The translations under genes were made by a program, and so were the position numbers. From assembly GCF_009730915.1 (NCBI RefSeq), contig NC_052475.1, positions 30,193,016 through 30,257,015 of the forward strand: a stretch of 64,000 bases of DNA. The letters are read 5' to 3'. The notes beneath the pieces are model-generated. The model saw only the letters and a program-made list of their open reading frames with translations. It was not told the origin of the DNA and did not search any database. Below, piece after piece: positions 40,180 through 51,805 of this stretch. This DNA is from Dioscorea cayenensis subsp. rotundata. Taxonomy: Eukaryota > Streptophyta > Magnoliopsida > Dioscoreales > Dioscoreaceae. Within the stretch, counting starts at the first letter, position 1. Each line of letters starts with the position of its first letter.

Positions 40180-42345
40180 ATCGCAGGATTGGTGCTTTTG
40201 AATTAAAGTTCCCGCTCGTTTCCGCGTTGTAATAGTAAGTGGGTCCCACCACATGCTTCTCTAGGAAATATCTGGAGAGCCAACATGGCTGTAGATGCAA
40301 TTCCCCCAAGTGAAAACGGTTGAACTACTAGAGATAGAAATAAAGATAAGTATAAGTAGACGTTTAACTGTATAATCTATAGTATAGGTTAATAAATATT
40401 AATTTTATAAAAATAGTAGCCGGAAGTGTACAATACACACCATGAAATAGTGAACAAATATATATGACGCAAAAATGGCATTCCCTAACATGTATATGTA
40501 TTAGAGGAACAGATACACGAAGTTTAAGGTACAATACAATATATAACATAAAGAGATACGCATACAGACAACTCTTCTACGACAGGTGTCAAGACCCATA
40601 AGGTATTAATACAAGCTATATCACGAAGAAACAACAACCACATTCGAAGACTAAGTATATTACAGAACAAATTAAATTTGATGCAAATACCATCAAAGCG
40701 GGTGAGCGGGTGAGAAATCAGTAAACTATCTGAGTCTATCGTCACTCGGTACGAAAGAAGACTAGAGGGAGAAGTTAGTCAAAATGTTAATATCCTTTTA
40801 CATAATAGGCAGTGTTAAAGTGTTGAAATTACCAGAGCAGAATATGATGTTTATGGATGAGAAGCCAACAAACGTACTACAAGGTGTCGTAGGTTGAAAG
40901 ACAGAAGACCCTGAGGAACGACACTTCCAAAATTCGAAGACATATTCGAAGATAATGATAATTAAAAAGCGAACGCATTACTAAAATCCTCTCTTAGGTC
41001 CAGGTACTCAATAATCTGTGAGAAGAAGATCATAGTCAATGAACCGGGTAATATTTACATTGAAGACCTTCAACGTTACATTAAAATGCCATTGCGGTAT
41101 TCAGTATGGTTTGTTTACCGAGATGAGACGGAATAAAAAACTGGACAATACTCAAATACATTGAAAATTGCATTACTCCTATATTGTACATGGGACAGTG
41201 TAGAAACCACGTTTGTACAGATCTGAATAAATGCAATGGTGGGTTATATGTAACGACGTATGTACAATTATCTTGTAATGTATTGAAATATTAACGTAAG
41301 TATAGCTGCCGAAGAAACAAACAAATGAAATACAGAAATATTCCATATAAATAAAATAAGAACACATCGAGTACGTAATTACATCATTAAAATAATTAAG
41401 AATATGGAGAAATTACAGAAATACACCCATTGCTTACATATATTATTTATATATGGCCGCGCAGCGGCACATACATCCTAGATCGGTTTAGATGACAAAG
41501 TAACGGGCAAATTGCCTTGTAACTTCCGTATTGCCTCAGAAATAGATTTCCCTATAAAGACCCCCAACTGAGCCAGTTCCATACTTATGCTGGTATGTGG
41601 TTCACATGACGTACTTGTCCTGACCTCCAAAATAGATGTCCCAATTGTCTCCATATCCTTTTGCACATGAGAATCATTATCCCCGAGTGGTCCACATAAG
41701 CTAAATGCCCTATCCTTGTAAGACTCACCAGGCAATAGACGTAAAGGATTCAATGTTGATAATAACGAATTCCTACGGCATATAGCCTGACAAACTTCAC
41801 CGTATGGGACATGTTTGAAGTCCACTTCCTTTAATGTGTATTTCGGAGAATGAATCTTAACCATAGACCCTCGAAATGCCACTTAATTTGATTTACGAGC
41901 AGTCGATAGTTTCAATAAACCCTTCATTTTTGTGAAATAAGAACCTACCTTCATATTCGAATCCTCAACATGAAAATATGCTCTCCACGGTATAGGATCA
42001 TTGACAGGAAAATAAAACGATGAATAATAATGAAGATCAATTGGGCAATCAATTGGAAAATGAAACTCGGCCTACAACGTATGTCCCAGTTCCATACATT
42101 CATCATGTATTTCAACAACCACTAACCTAGTTGCATTGAATGGCACCTGCGGGTTATACTCAATCTTGCAATGATCTATTTTTGAACAATGACTAATATC
42201 TAATTACAGAATTAAGGGAGATTACACCGAAATTACATTAAAAGTTCATAACATTACATCTGAATACATGGAAAAAACTCACTCCGAGACAGGAAGGTTA
42301 TGTATATTGTGAAGAACAACTAGCATTTGTGTACACAGAAATACA
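40180..42345 (-). other. Foreign-looking segment, possible old viral fragment with movement-protein-like frame
   Basis: This 2.2 kb block lies between repeat copies A and B and has no counterpart after copy B. Codon and base texture differ from the surroundings. On minus, the reading at about 42130-41478 (blocks such as WRAYFHVEDSNMKVGSYFTK and VKIHSPKYTLKEVDFKHV) recalls the 30K movement-protein family found in plant pararetroviruses and some related elements. The rest is non-coding or too decayed to read. It is broken in several places and looks old. The family is uncertain; Caulimoviridae-like is a guess. Other transposon types are possible. Confidence 0.3.
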
Positions 42346-42586
42346 CCCCTTGTATTTGTGTTAGTTGTTTATTATGTTTTAATAATTTATTTTATATATT
42401 TTTATTTGTCAAGGCAGATAATGTAAATCCCTTAATGAGAATAGATATGGTTTGAACTAGAATATTTATTTATTTTTATAATTCTTATGATTCGGATTTC
42501 ATTCTTTGTGCTGATTAAATAATAACGATAATGATAAATAAAATTTAATTAATCACTAATTAACCAAATCATACAAACAACACACA

Positions 42587-42892
42587 ATGGCTGCTTCTTG
42601 TTTTCCGAAGGCTGCAGCGACTGTCTTCGTCCTCATCCTTGTCCTGCAAAATCTCATGGCACCAGCACTGAGTTACAAGATTTCTCCAACAGGCCAAGTA
42701 ATGCTTCCTCTCAATGAAAGCCATCGGATTCTTGGCGGAACACATCCATGCGATGTTCTATCAAGACAGAAGTTCTTCAACATATTCTATCAGCAGTTTG
42801 GGTACATGGCCACTCTCTCTGAAGAACAAATTGATGTTCTTCTTGGCTTGTATGTTCCTTCTGGCGCTTGTCTTGATGTTGTCTACTATTAG
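42587..42892 (+). CDS. Small secreted protein, copy B (unknown family)
   Basis: A 101-aa paralogue of the copy A protein with the same signal peptide and layout. Differences are few: one Ala fewer and Val-to-Leu type changes in the signal core, then in the mature part ERD to ESH, A to T, Y to F, HY to QF, ED to EQ and T to A. Both Cys (HPCDVL and GACLDVV) and the C-terminal VVYY are kept. Its partner protease (43101-44315) is intact, so copy B is the complete module. No known domain was recognised. The leader and about 230 bp upstream are also conserved with copy A. Confidence 0.82.
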   Translation: MAASCFPKAAATVFVLILVLQNLMAPALSYKISPTGQVMLPLNESHRILGGTHPCDVLSRQKFFNIFYQQFGYMATLSEEQIDVLLGLYVPSGACLDVVYY

Positions 42893-43100
42893 AATATGAA
42901 ACCATTTATCTAAATATATCTTAGATGTCCAATGTGGAACCATATATTATGATCTTTGTTTTTTCCAGTTTTTTTCCAGTTCAGATCTTCATTAATGCAG
43001 CATCATCATCTATAATCTTTCTGCGATTTTGGTTTTGGTTGTATTTGTACATATTTGATGATCAATTCAGTATCTTGAACATAATTGAATTTTCATTTAT

Positions 43101-44315
43101 TTAACACAACCTAGGTTTCATGAAAATAAATTTACCAGTGAGATCATAACCAATATTCAAGTCTGTTTGGCCTAATGCACCCAGAACCGAAGGTCCACTA
43201 TCTCCATTAGGATTAATGGAGAGACACATAATGTAACTATTTAAATTGGTGAACACTCCTGAACTATGGAACGGGATGTCAACTTCGGCAAAGTGATAAG
43301 TTAACCTAACTCTTCTTGTTTGCCTTTCTGTCGCCCAGTAGCATGTTCGGTATGGATACATATTCTGTTTCACTCGCTTAACTCCAATGGCTTTGTCCAG
43401 CATTGGCAACATTGAGTAGTAAGCATAGTCGGAAAGGGTTGATAATGCCGTCCCGGAGTCGATAATGAAACCTCCATTGCCATCTGATCTTAGATCAAAG
43501 TATCTGTCTGGAAGGTCCAGTCTGACATCACCCACACTGATACCTTGCAACTTTACAAAGTAATTGAATTGTCTCCCAGGGACATCTAACATTGGTGTTC
43601 TTCCTCCAATAAGTTCAGCATTTGAACCAAACTTCATTTCTCCTCTCCCGTCGTTTCTATATAATGGAGGGAAGCAATGTGAGAATCTTTCGGCTTTCAA
43701 CTGGTTGATGAATGACAGTGTCCCTCTACCAAGTCCTAAAAGACCGTCTTCAGTCTGCCGGTTATAACTACCATTACTGTAGTGGGCACAACCGAAGGCG
43801 AAGAAGCTCAAGTTTGCAAACTTTGGCTCATTTGCAAGGGGGATCAGAACAATGTCAATGCCAAGCTCTCCCTTTACTTCTGTGTCATCTTGATATGTTC
43901 TTCGGAAGTTGCAGAATCGATTATCCAAACATGAGAAATCTTCTTCTTTGGTACATACTAAAGAAAGGCAAGGGAACCTCTGATATGTGAGAGAAGTTGT
44001 TTCATCAAATGGAGGATTTTCTTTCTCAGGACATGAGTTGCAAGGTTTGCAGTTAATCCATACAAGATCACTGCCAGTATCAATGGAAGCATATCGCTTA
44101 ACAAGACGAGAACCTATGTGGATAGGCATCAAGTAGGTACCTGTGTCATAGCTTATTGGTGAGATGATGTCGTCGTAAGAATTTTTAATGGTGTTGAAGT
44201 ATGGAGAGAGTGGAGAGTATTTGTGTATCACTGGTAGGATAAAGCCGGTGTTATTCATTGCCATTGAACAAGGGAGGAAAGATGATAGCAATATTGTTAA
44301 GAATTTGATGGCCAT
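43101..44315 (-). CDS. Nepenthesin-type aspartic protease (A1 family), secreted, copy B
   Basis: Intronless, 404 aa. A signal peptide covers about residues 1-19 (MAIKFLTILLSSFLPCSMA), followed by a short pro-region with HKYSPLSPY, typical of the nepenthesin/CDR1 group. Catalytic aspartates lie in DTGS (79-82) and DSGT (286-289), and the flap Tyr is at 141 (RRTYQDD). A Cys-rich insert (NCKPCNSCPEKEN...FPCLSLVCTKEE...FC) between the first Asp and the flap is the nepenthesin-type insert. It ends FIFMKPRLC. Such enzymes act in the apoplast or vacuole, and some control defence signalling. The gene is convergent with a secreted peptide gene 209 bp away. All catalytic residues are present, so it should be active. 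The substrate is unknown. Confidence 0.92.
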   Translation of the reverse strand: MAIKFLTILLSSFLPCSMAMNNTGFILPVIHKYSPLSPYFNTIKNSYDDIISPISYDTGTYLMPIHIGSRLVKRYASIDTGSDLVWINCKPCNSCPEKENPPFDETTSLTYQRFPCLSLVCTKEEDFSCLDNRFCNFRRTYQDDTEVKGELGIDIVLIPLANEPKFANLSFFAFGCAHYSNGSYNRQTEDGLLGLGRGTLSFINQLKAERFSHCFPPLYRNDGRGEMKFGSNAELIGGRTPMLDVPGRQFNYFVKLQGISVGDVRLDLPDRYFDLRSDGNGGFIIDSGTALSTLSDYAYYSMLPMLDKAIGVKRVKQNMYPYRTCYWATERQTRRVRLTYHFAEVDIPFHSSGVFTNLNSYIMCLSINPNGDSGPSVLGALGQTDLNIGYDLTGKFIFMKPRLC

Positions 44316-44660
44316 TTTTGTTTTGATTGAATACAGTTTTGATCATTGCTTATAATTTATACAGAGAAACTATAAGTTTTGTGTGATTAAACTACCACAA
44401 TGTTTGTAACTAACTTTTCAGACATACTATTTGCATTTTTTGTTCCATTAATCTCAAAAATATTTATTTGTATTGATTAGAACAGTCTTGATAATTGTTT
44501 ATTTTTTAAACAGAGAAACTGCAACTTTTGTGTGATTAAACGACCATTATGTTTGTAACTAACTTTTTCGACATACTATTTGCAAATTTTTTTCCATCAA
44601 TCTCAAAAAATATTCATTTTTTAGAACTCTTAAGTATCATTGTGACATGATATTTTAAGT

Positions 44661-45403
44661 GTCATCTGGGAGGTGATGATCATTTTCATCATAATGTTTG
44701 TCATCTCTGGTGTTTCTCATGCAAAGGCTATGTGGCAAATTTCACTTCTCCCTTTCAATAACTATATATTACCTTTTGCATGCAATGCATGAACCTTAAT
44801 TAAACTAAGTTTGCAAAATATAACTTGATATGCAGTATGATAAATTCATTGAATTGGAATAAAGAATTTCAACAAGTTGTGGGTATACATAAGAGCTTGG
44901 TGCTGTTGCTGTTGATACACAGAATGATCTTAATTCTCAATATGACTCACAAGTCCTCTGAACATGATGAGTAGAGATTATTCTAAAAATCGAAAGGCTT
45001 TTTTTCTTGAGGAATTTCACTTGTCTCCTTATTTCCATTTTAGTTATTTCAGTGGTTTAGTTATTTTGTATGGATTAAGGAGTATTATGAATAAATTACC
45101 TGATCATACCAACTATTTTCTTCAATTTTTTTTTGAAGAACTCTTGTAAACTTTAATTGGTGTCTATATATATATGTCACTAAGAGGACTTGATCTCTTT
45201 ACATATATTGCACATTTAGATTTTATTTGTATTGATTACACCAAATAGAAGATAATTTGGGAATTCTACATAATATGGCTTATCATCTAAGCCAGTATTA
45301 TCTTATACATTTAAACGAAAAATAAGCTTTTAATCTATTTATCACCTTTTTTTAACTTAGCTTTTAATTATATGTTTATCATTAAATAATTAAATGATAT
45401 TAG
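44661..45403. other. AT-rich spacer between copies B and C
   Basis: No coding sequence was recognised. It shares no clear segment with the A/B spacer. Confidence 0.5.
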
Positions 45404-45461
45404 CGCTATTCTTGGCTTGTATATTTCTTTTAGCACCTGTCTTGATATTTTCTACTACTAG
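45404..45461 (+). pseudogene. Remnant of the secreted peptide gene, copy C
   Basis: Only the last ~18 codons remain, ending at the TAG at 45459-45461 (compare LLGLYVPSGACLDVVYY of copy B). The downstream 3' UTR similarity continues to about 45690. The upstream part of the gene is missing. Confidence 0.75.
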
Positions 45462-45709
45462 ACTACAGAACTATTTATCTTATATTTATGAAAATATATA
45501 CCTTAGACGTCCCTTGTGGAATTATGTTTCAGGATCATAGTTCTCAATTTGTTTCAGTTTCTTGTAGTTCAGATCTTCACTTGTGTCTTCATCAATGCAT
45601 GATCATCGACAATCTTTATGTGGTTTTGGTGCTTTTATTTGTATTTGTACATGCTTGATGATTAATTCAGTGAGTTAATCATAATTGAATTTTCATTTAT
45701 TTGACACAA

Positions 45710-46500
45710 CCTAGGTTTCATGACTTTCATCAAAATAAATTTACCGCTGAAATCATAACCAATATTCAAGCTTTTGACCTGATGCATCAAGAAATGCAGG
45801 TCTAATATCTCTATTAGGATGAATGGAGAGGCATATAATGTAACTTAATTATAAAGCTTGTGAACACTCTGGCAAAGTAATAAGTTAACTCTTCTTGTCT
45901 GCCTTTTTCTGCCGCCCGGTAGCATGTTTGGTATGGATACATGTCCTCTTCTACTCGCTGTAAATACTCACATGGTTTGTCCACCATAGGCAACATTGTA
46001 GTACTTTGAAAGGCATGATATCGTCTTGCCGTTAAGCTACGACTGTATTCAATCAATACATAAATGGACATCAAATTCTTGACAAATTTGTTCAATGGCA
46101 ATGAATAGCACTGACTTTATCCTGCTAGTGATACACAGATACTCTCCACTCTATCCGCGCTTTAACACCAGAAATTCTTATGACGCATCATCTCACTGAT
46201 AAGCTATGATAGAGGTTCATTTCATACTCACTGATAAATTATAAACTATGATAGAGGTTTCATACTTGATGCCTATCCACATAGGCTCTTATCTTGCTAA
46301 AAGATAGGATTCCATTGATCAAAGCTGGAATCTCTGTCATAGCTTATCAGTGAGATGATGCGGCATAAAAATTTCTGGTGTTAAAGCATGGATAGAGTGG
46401 AGGATATCTGTGTATCACTAGCAGGATAAAGCCAGTGCTATTCATTGCCATTGAACAAATTTGTCAAGAATTTGATGTCCATTTATGTATTGATTGAATA
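45710..46500 (-). pseudogene. Remnant of the aspartic protease, copy C, with inverted rearrangement
   Basis: The C-terminal third on minus (45715-46020) aligns with the FIFMKP end and the YPYQTCYRAAE region but has several indels. The N-terminal region appears at 46338-46500 on minus (MDIKFLTNLF) with an early stop. The same N-terminal sequence is present again, inverted, at 46046-46209, followed by further protease sequence (TTGATGCCTATCCACATAGG) in plus orientation. The whole middle of the gene, including both active-site regions, is lost or scrambled. No protein can come from it. Confidence 0.85.
46046..46500. repeat. Inverted repeat (arms ~164 bp, spacer 128 bp) made from protease 5' sequence
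   Basis: Left arm 46046-46209 and right arm 46338-46500 are reverse complements with about seven mismatches, so roughly 96 percent identical. Arms cover the protease leader, start codon and first ~45 codons. A transcript through it in either direction would fold into a long, nearly perfect hairpin. Confidence 0.9.
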
Positions 46501-46899
46501 GAGTATTGATCATTTCTAATTCCTTAAACAGAGAAACCATAAGTTTTGTGTGATTAAACTACCACAATGTTTGTAACTAACTTTTTGGTCATACTATTTG
46601 AATTTTTGTTCAATCGATCTCAAAATTATTCATTCAAGAACACTAAAATATCATTGTGACGTGATACTTTAAGTGAAGTTTGGGAAATAATGTCACCTTC
46701 ATCCTAGTGTATTGATCGAGTCTAATAAATAAATTAAAACCAACTTTATTTATTTATTTTACTTAATTTTAATTTTTGGGAAAACTCTGTAACTTTTAAT
46801 TGGTGTCGACACATACATATGTCGCTATAAGTACTTCTCTTGACATATAATATCTCACATTTAGGTTTTATATATTTAAATTCGAAGATTATCAACAAA

Positions 46900-46991
46900 C
46901 CGACCTTAGCTCAGTTGGTAGAGCGGAGGACTGTAGTGGGCCCAACCCGTCAGAAATCCTTAGGTCGCTGGTTCGAATCCGGCAGGTCGGA
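46900..46991 (+). tRNA. tRNA-Tyr (anticodon GTA) with intron
   Basis: Acceptor CCGACCT (46900-46906) pairs with AGGTCGG (46984-46990), discriminator A at 46991. The D arm is TAGCTCAGTTGGTAGAGC. Anticodon stem GAGGA (46926-46930) pairs with TCCTT, and anticodon GTA is at 46933-46935. A ~19-nt intron (about 46937-46955) follows position 37, the usual site in plant tRNA-Tyr. The T arm is GCTGGTTCGAATCCGGC. All arms pair well, and T-runs follow for termination. Confidence 0.96.
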
Positions 46992-47235
46992 TTATTATAT
47001 TATTTTTTTTTAAATTTAGTTTTTAATTTCTTTAATTAAAATTTTATTTTTATTGTTGAGAAATAAAATAGTTTGATAATGAGGGGGTGAACTGAAAAAA
47101 GAAATATGAAAATTAGAGGGGGTCAAAGCGAAGTTTTCCATCGGCGACTCCATTCTCTGGTAGGGCTTTCATCCCCTTCTCTGATCTCTCTCTCTCTCTC
47201 TCTCTCTCTCTCGAGATTTTCTCGAGTTTGCGTTC
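46992..47235 (+). promoter_or_regulatory. Promoter/leader of the APR-like gene with CT repeat
   Basis: AT-rich, then a (CT)n tract at 47185-47212 just 24 bp before the ATG. CT/GA tracts are common in plant leaders. No clear TATA box was chosen. Confidence 0.5.
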
Positions 47236-49747
47236 ATGGCGATAAGGGTTGAGGGCGTTGGAGTTGTGCTTTTTCTGGCGTTCTTGGTACCGGCTGGGGG
47301 AAAGGAGCTAGGGCTCTGTTTAAGGGTTTCGGCGCTGGCTTCCTTTCTGGGGCTTCATGAATGCTTGGTTTCTGATTCTCTGCTTGCTGGCAGTGTTCCA
47401 CCAATTGGTGTCTTGGAGGTGAGTGCTTTGATGTTTTTTGAGTTTTCAGTTGTCCCTTGAGCTAGTTAGTTGATGAAGTTTTATGAATTTTGTCGAAATT
47501 CTAGCGTTCGAGGTGTGAAATTTTTGAACTTTTCTCTAAATCTTCTTGCTTTTTTTTTAAAAAAAAAAAATATTTATCAAAATATTTGTGAACACTTTTG
47601 AATTATAGTTCATTTTCATTATTGAATTCTTTATTAGGTATAGATAGCATTTGGTAATTTAAAGGTTAAAAGATGACCCATTTGGTGTGTATGGGGATGA
47701 TGGCAGATAGCTCTTGAAGGCTGTTTTCTATGTGTTGTTTTTAGGCTTATCTTGAATCTAAGGCTTCTCATAGTGACCACACAGTTCTCGCTTGCAGGGT
47801 TCATTTTGATATTTAGCTTGGAAAGTGTTGAATTTAGATTTTTCGGCCTGAAAGACTTGTCTGTCAGCTAGATAATTGATTCCTCTTTAAAACGTGTGAA
47901 CAAGAAGATATAGGATGCATGCACAAAACACTGGCATTTTGTAGTCAGTCCTTAAAATACTTGCAATGGTTTCTAAAGTATCATACTATAATGTTTTAAT
48001 ATCTAGGATCTTCATAAATTTCAGTCGTTTAGCTTGTGGTTCTTGCTCTTTTTTATTGGATTTCATTTGCTTGGACGTCCACAATGGATTCTAGAATGCA
48101 AAAGTAAGATGTTAAGGTGGTAGTTGCTGTGTGCTAAAATAAATGGGGTTAACATGTGTTTGAAGAGCAATAATATTCATACATTCATGTGTGCATGGCT
48201 AATGATAGTTTTTGATCAATAGTGAGGATACAATTGGCTTGCACTAGAAAACAATCCATTGCTAACGTTGCATGATTATTTGGCATTTTTTGATTACCCT
48301 CAGGGAGACAACATTGTATTGCAGAGGATGGCACTGAATATAGTGCACAAGAACAAGAGAAAACATGTGGCTGTGTTGTTTCATGCATCATGGTGTCCCT
48401 TCTCAAAAAGTTTTAGACCAAACTTTGATGCCATGTCTTCTATGTTTCCTACAATCCCTCATTTTGCATATGAAGAATCTGTTATACCACCAAGGTTTGT
48501 GCCCAAAATTAATTTGTTAATCATGCCTTCATGTCCTTACCATTTTTAGGTCTGCATTATTTTGTTTACTGTTCAATAATCACAGCATACTTTCAAGATA
48601 TGGAGTTCATGGGTTTCCCCTGCTATTTCTTTTAAATTCTACGATGGGGGTGCGGCATCATGGATCACGAGCTGTTAGTTCCCTTGTTACTTTCTACATG
48701 GATGTCACAGGTGAGCAGTCTTCTACCATAATATATTTTTGAAAGTGATGTTAGTTAATGCACATTTGATTTAACAGTGTAGGATAAAACACCTGCTTCC
48801 TACAATGGGAGCTAACTTGAAGTTTAGTGTCTCCTTGACCAAATGACAATCTTCATCCACTTGGTATTGAAAAGTGGAAGTCTTTATTGATTTTCTTAGA
48901 GCAATTTCACCGGAATTTGAGTCTAGTACATGGAAAATGTGATACTTATAAAAAGATTAGAAAAATAAAAAGGCCTGGTTTTAATAGTTTCTTTTGTTTC
49001 TATTTAAAGTATGTGACACACGCATTTATCTTTAAAGAGTCTAGTTGTGAGATACTGCCACTTAAAAGTGAAAAAGTAAACTGGCAGAAATAAACATATC
49101 TGCCCTAAGTGATACCTTGCATTTTATTGATTTGAATCAGCTTAGAGGTACATTGAATTTAATCTGAATTTTTCAACTGCAGCATAAAAGATTTCATAAT
49201 TTGATGTAGCTAAATCTAGAAATTTTTTCCTAATGGACCTTCCACGATTATATGAATTCTCGTATCACATAAGAGTTGTCTGTGTTCTGTTGTAGGCATC
49301 AAGCCTGTGTCTCAATTGCGTGTGGAGAAGGCTGAAGGCCAAGCACACTTAACTGAACTTAAAGGAGCTGCTGAACAAGAAAATTGTCCATTCTCATGGA
49401 TAAGGTCACTGGAGAAATTACTTGAGCAAGACCCTTATTTGGCACTATCAAGTGCATTCGTTTTGTTGAGAATGCTTTATGTTCTCCTTCCAAGACTTAA
49501 TTCATGTGTTATGTGGGCTTGGGGACAGCGTATCAGGCCTGCAAGTCCATTGAACACATGGGATTATTTCCAGGCATCCCTGTTGCAAGCCAAGCAGAGT
49601 TTCAGTAAGTTGATACCATTCAAACAAAGTGATTTTCAGGAAGGGGCACTGCATGCTAAGATATGGGCTTCAAAGTCACTAGCATCAGTATCCTTCGGCG
49701 ACCCTTCAAGTTCCGGCCGATCACCATCAACACTTGACAGAAGATAA
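47236..49747 (+). CDS. APRL: 5'-adenylylsulfate reductase-like (APRL) protein, thioredoxin fold, membrane-anchored
   Basis: Exons 47236-47418, 48304-48494, 48586-48710 and 49296-49747 give 316 aa. A signal peptide covers about residues 1-25 ([15 protein letters not shown]). A thioredoxin-like domain follows, with the redox site reduced to WCPFS (91-95), a single Cys, as in APR-like proteins, and [19 protein letters not shown] as the cis-Pro-region equivalent. A hydrophobic segment near residues 195-215 ([21 protein letters not shown]) is likely the membrane anchor. APR-like proteins lack the reductase half of APR, so the name is historical. They are placed in the secretory system, and their reaction is not known. 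The C-terminal tail is Ser-rich. Confidence 0.88.
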
Positions 49748-50164
49748 GGTGTTCACCGTGTTGTACAATAGTTTTCCTGGGGATAGTTCATTCTTGTTTT
49801 CTAAGTAATTATTTGATCAATTTAAACAGTAACCAGCCTGTCTGGTTATTTTGCCAACATAATTGTGCTGTTTCAGTCATATGTACAAAGATGCTGTGCT
49901 TGTGCATAAACACTATACATAAAATTAACCATTGCCAAACAATGACAATAAATCCACCAAATAAGAAGTTGATTGAACACTTGAACATGATGAAGAACGG
50001 ACCACATACATATCATTTAGTGATGGTTTGATTACTCACAAAACATGTCTAAACTGAAAAATTATGGTAGATTACAAAAAAGTTCCCCAGTTTGGTATCA
50101 CAGCTCAACACCGGCCTTGATCCTCTGCAACAAACATCAAGAACATGGCTTCATATCCGAAAAC
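49748..50164. other. Convergent 3' region between APR-like and NSE3 genes
   Basis: 417 bp between the two stop codons, holding both 3' UTRs. No other feature was seen. Confidence 0.6.
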
Positions 50165-51805
50165 TCATTGAGCTCCTGCAGTAGCATCCTTGTTTGCAAT
50201 CTGCAATCAAGATAAACCCTTTTATAGTGTGAAGAGGATCTAGAAGCAACATCAAATAGTTTGGCCATGATACAATTGACATCAATAACAGTAGTATCCT
50301 TATAACTTTGACCAATTTATGAGAGAAGTCATCCATGCACACTCCATTACTACTTCGAATTCGTAGTTACTTTAACTCTAATTTCAGAACATGCAAGGAT
50401 CTTTATCTTAACACCAATATGGTTTATTCAATTCCATATACAAAAATAAACTACATGTAAGATACGTAAGAAAATTTTAATAACCAGACTGCACCTGTGC
50501 TATGTAATCTTTTACTTTATCATACACGGATTCATCAAGTGCTCTTTCAGCAAGTTCATACATCACTGTGTTGCCTTCAGGACCATTAACTTTCTCCTTT
50601 TGTAAATATCTTCAATAAATAAATAAATAAGGCCGTACTTTCATAACTTTCCACATAATTATAATTAACAAAATTACGAAACATAAACTGAAGTAATGTT
50701 GACACAAAGTGGAATAAGGCAGCACCTACCTTTGTTGCACCAGTGCCTCTAGTGCTTGCTTTGTGCTGCCAAACAATGGATCTTTTTCATCACTCTCATT
50801 TAATCCCAACCGTTTCAAATGATGCCATAGATTTTCTGTAAAAATCATGTGACTTGAGGCAAAATCAAAAACAGTAGAAATTTATACTTGCTTCTAAATT
50901 TATTGTAAAAGAGTTTTAGACAGACCTACCTTCAGAGATTTTACCTCCAGCGAGATGTACAATGCTGATTACGACAAAGGTGAAGCCAGTAACATGTGCA
51001 TTCTCCTTATTGTTGACAAATTTGCAATAGATGTCAGCAGGCAGTTTACTGACCACTATATAAGACTTTGGATCAATAGCACCTGAAGGCAGATATCTTC
51101 ATTAATAATCGAAAAAGGGTGCTAAACTAGCAGATGAATGTTTACATTTGTATCTAGAACTCAAACTATATATTACTGTGTCCATGTTGATTGTTAACTT
51201 TTGTCAAGTCACAGTTCAATTAATGGCTAGCAAATGAACTAATTCGCTAAAATAAAACAGAACAACAAGAACTCATGCACCCCAGTTGGTGTTTATCAAA
51301 TCACCAACTGGCATTAGCATATCCATACTTCGATGTAACATCAAAGGATAAAAGGTAGTCAATTTTTTTTTCACCAGACCTTATAAATTATTTATGAACG
51401 ATCATGGAATGTGAAGCATACTCTGTTGAGAAGCACGGCTCTGCTTATGTGAGCTAGGACGCAAACGTTGAAGTTCTCTCATCTCATACCCAAAAATACT
51501 CGATAGCTTCTCTCTGGCCTCGCTTATTACAAGTGCGGGAAGGGAACGTTGGTGATAATTCTTTGTTATCAATTGAGTTAATTCATCTCTCTTTATAGGA
51601 CATCCCCCACTTTGGTGTGTCTTGAATAAAACATAGCGGATGACTTCTGCAACAAGTTTGTCTTTCTCCTATTGCATAGAGTCCATCAAATGTAATTCAA
51701 CACAATCCTTTGAACATTTGAGTGCTAAATCCAGAGAGTGAATGAAGAATGTTATACCTCTAGAGAGATGCCAATCTGTGACAAGTCCTCATTGTGGCTT
51801 GCCAT
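50165..51805 (-). CDS. NSE3: NSE3 homologue (MAGE-domain subunit of the SMC5/6 complex)
   Basis: Minus exons 51805-51758, 51668-51422, 51082-50930, 50835-50730, 50609-50495 and 50200-50165 join to 234 aa. Almost the whole protein (about 18-220) is a MAGE homology domain: KLVAEVIRYVLFKTHQSGGCPIKRDELTQLI (winged helix A), VISEAREKLSSIFGYEMREL, FVVISIVHLAGGKISEENLWHHLKRLGLNE and LVQQRYLQKEKV (winged helix B). Plants have usually one MAGE gene, NSE3, which pairs with NSE1 and NSE4 in the SMC5/6 complex for DNA repair and chromosome maintenance in the nucleus. The start is the only ATG giving MASHNEDLSQIGISLE. All joins keep frame. Confidence 0.9.

Larger units (their letters stand above)
37607..46690. 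repeat. Segmental tandem array: secreted peptide + aspartic protease module, copies A, B and remnant C
   Basis: Copy A runs 37607-40178, copy B 42351-44660 and the degenerate copy C about 45404-46690. All three keep the same order: upstream AT-rich sequence starting GTATTTGTGTTAG (A and B), small secreted peptide gene on plus, then aspartic protease gene on minus, then the protease promoter ending in a shared AATATTCATTTTTTAGAACTC block (A and B; C has a shorter version). The repeats include promoters of both genes, so whole transcription units were copied. A 2.17 kb unrelated segment separates A from B. Confidence 0.9.

Noticed and set aside
45404-46500. Functional third protease gene
   Set aside because: The catalytic core is missing and the 5' end is inverted; only fragments remain.
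37607-46690. CRISPR-like or satellite array
   Set aside because: Repeat units are kilobases long, contain genes and vary; this is segmental duplication.
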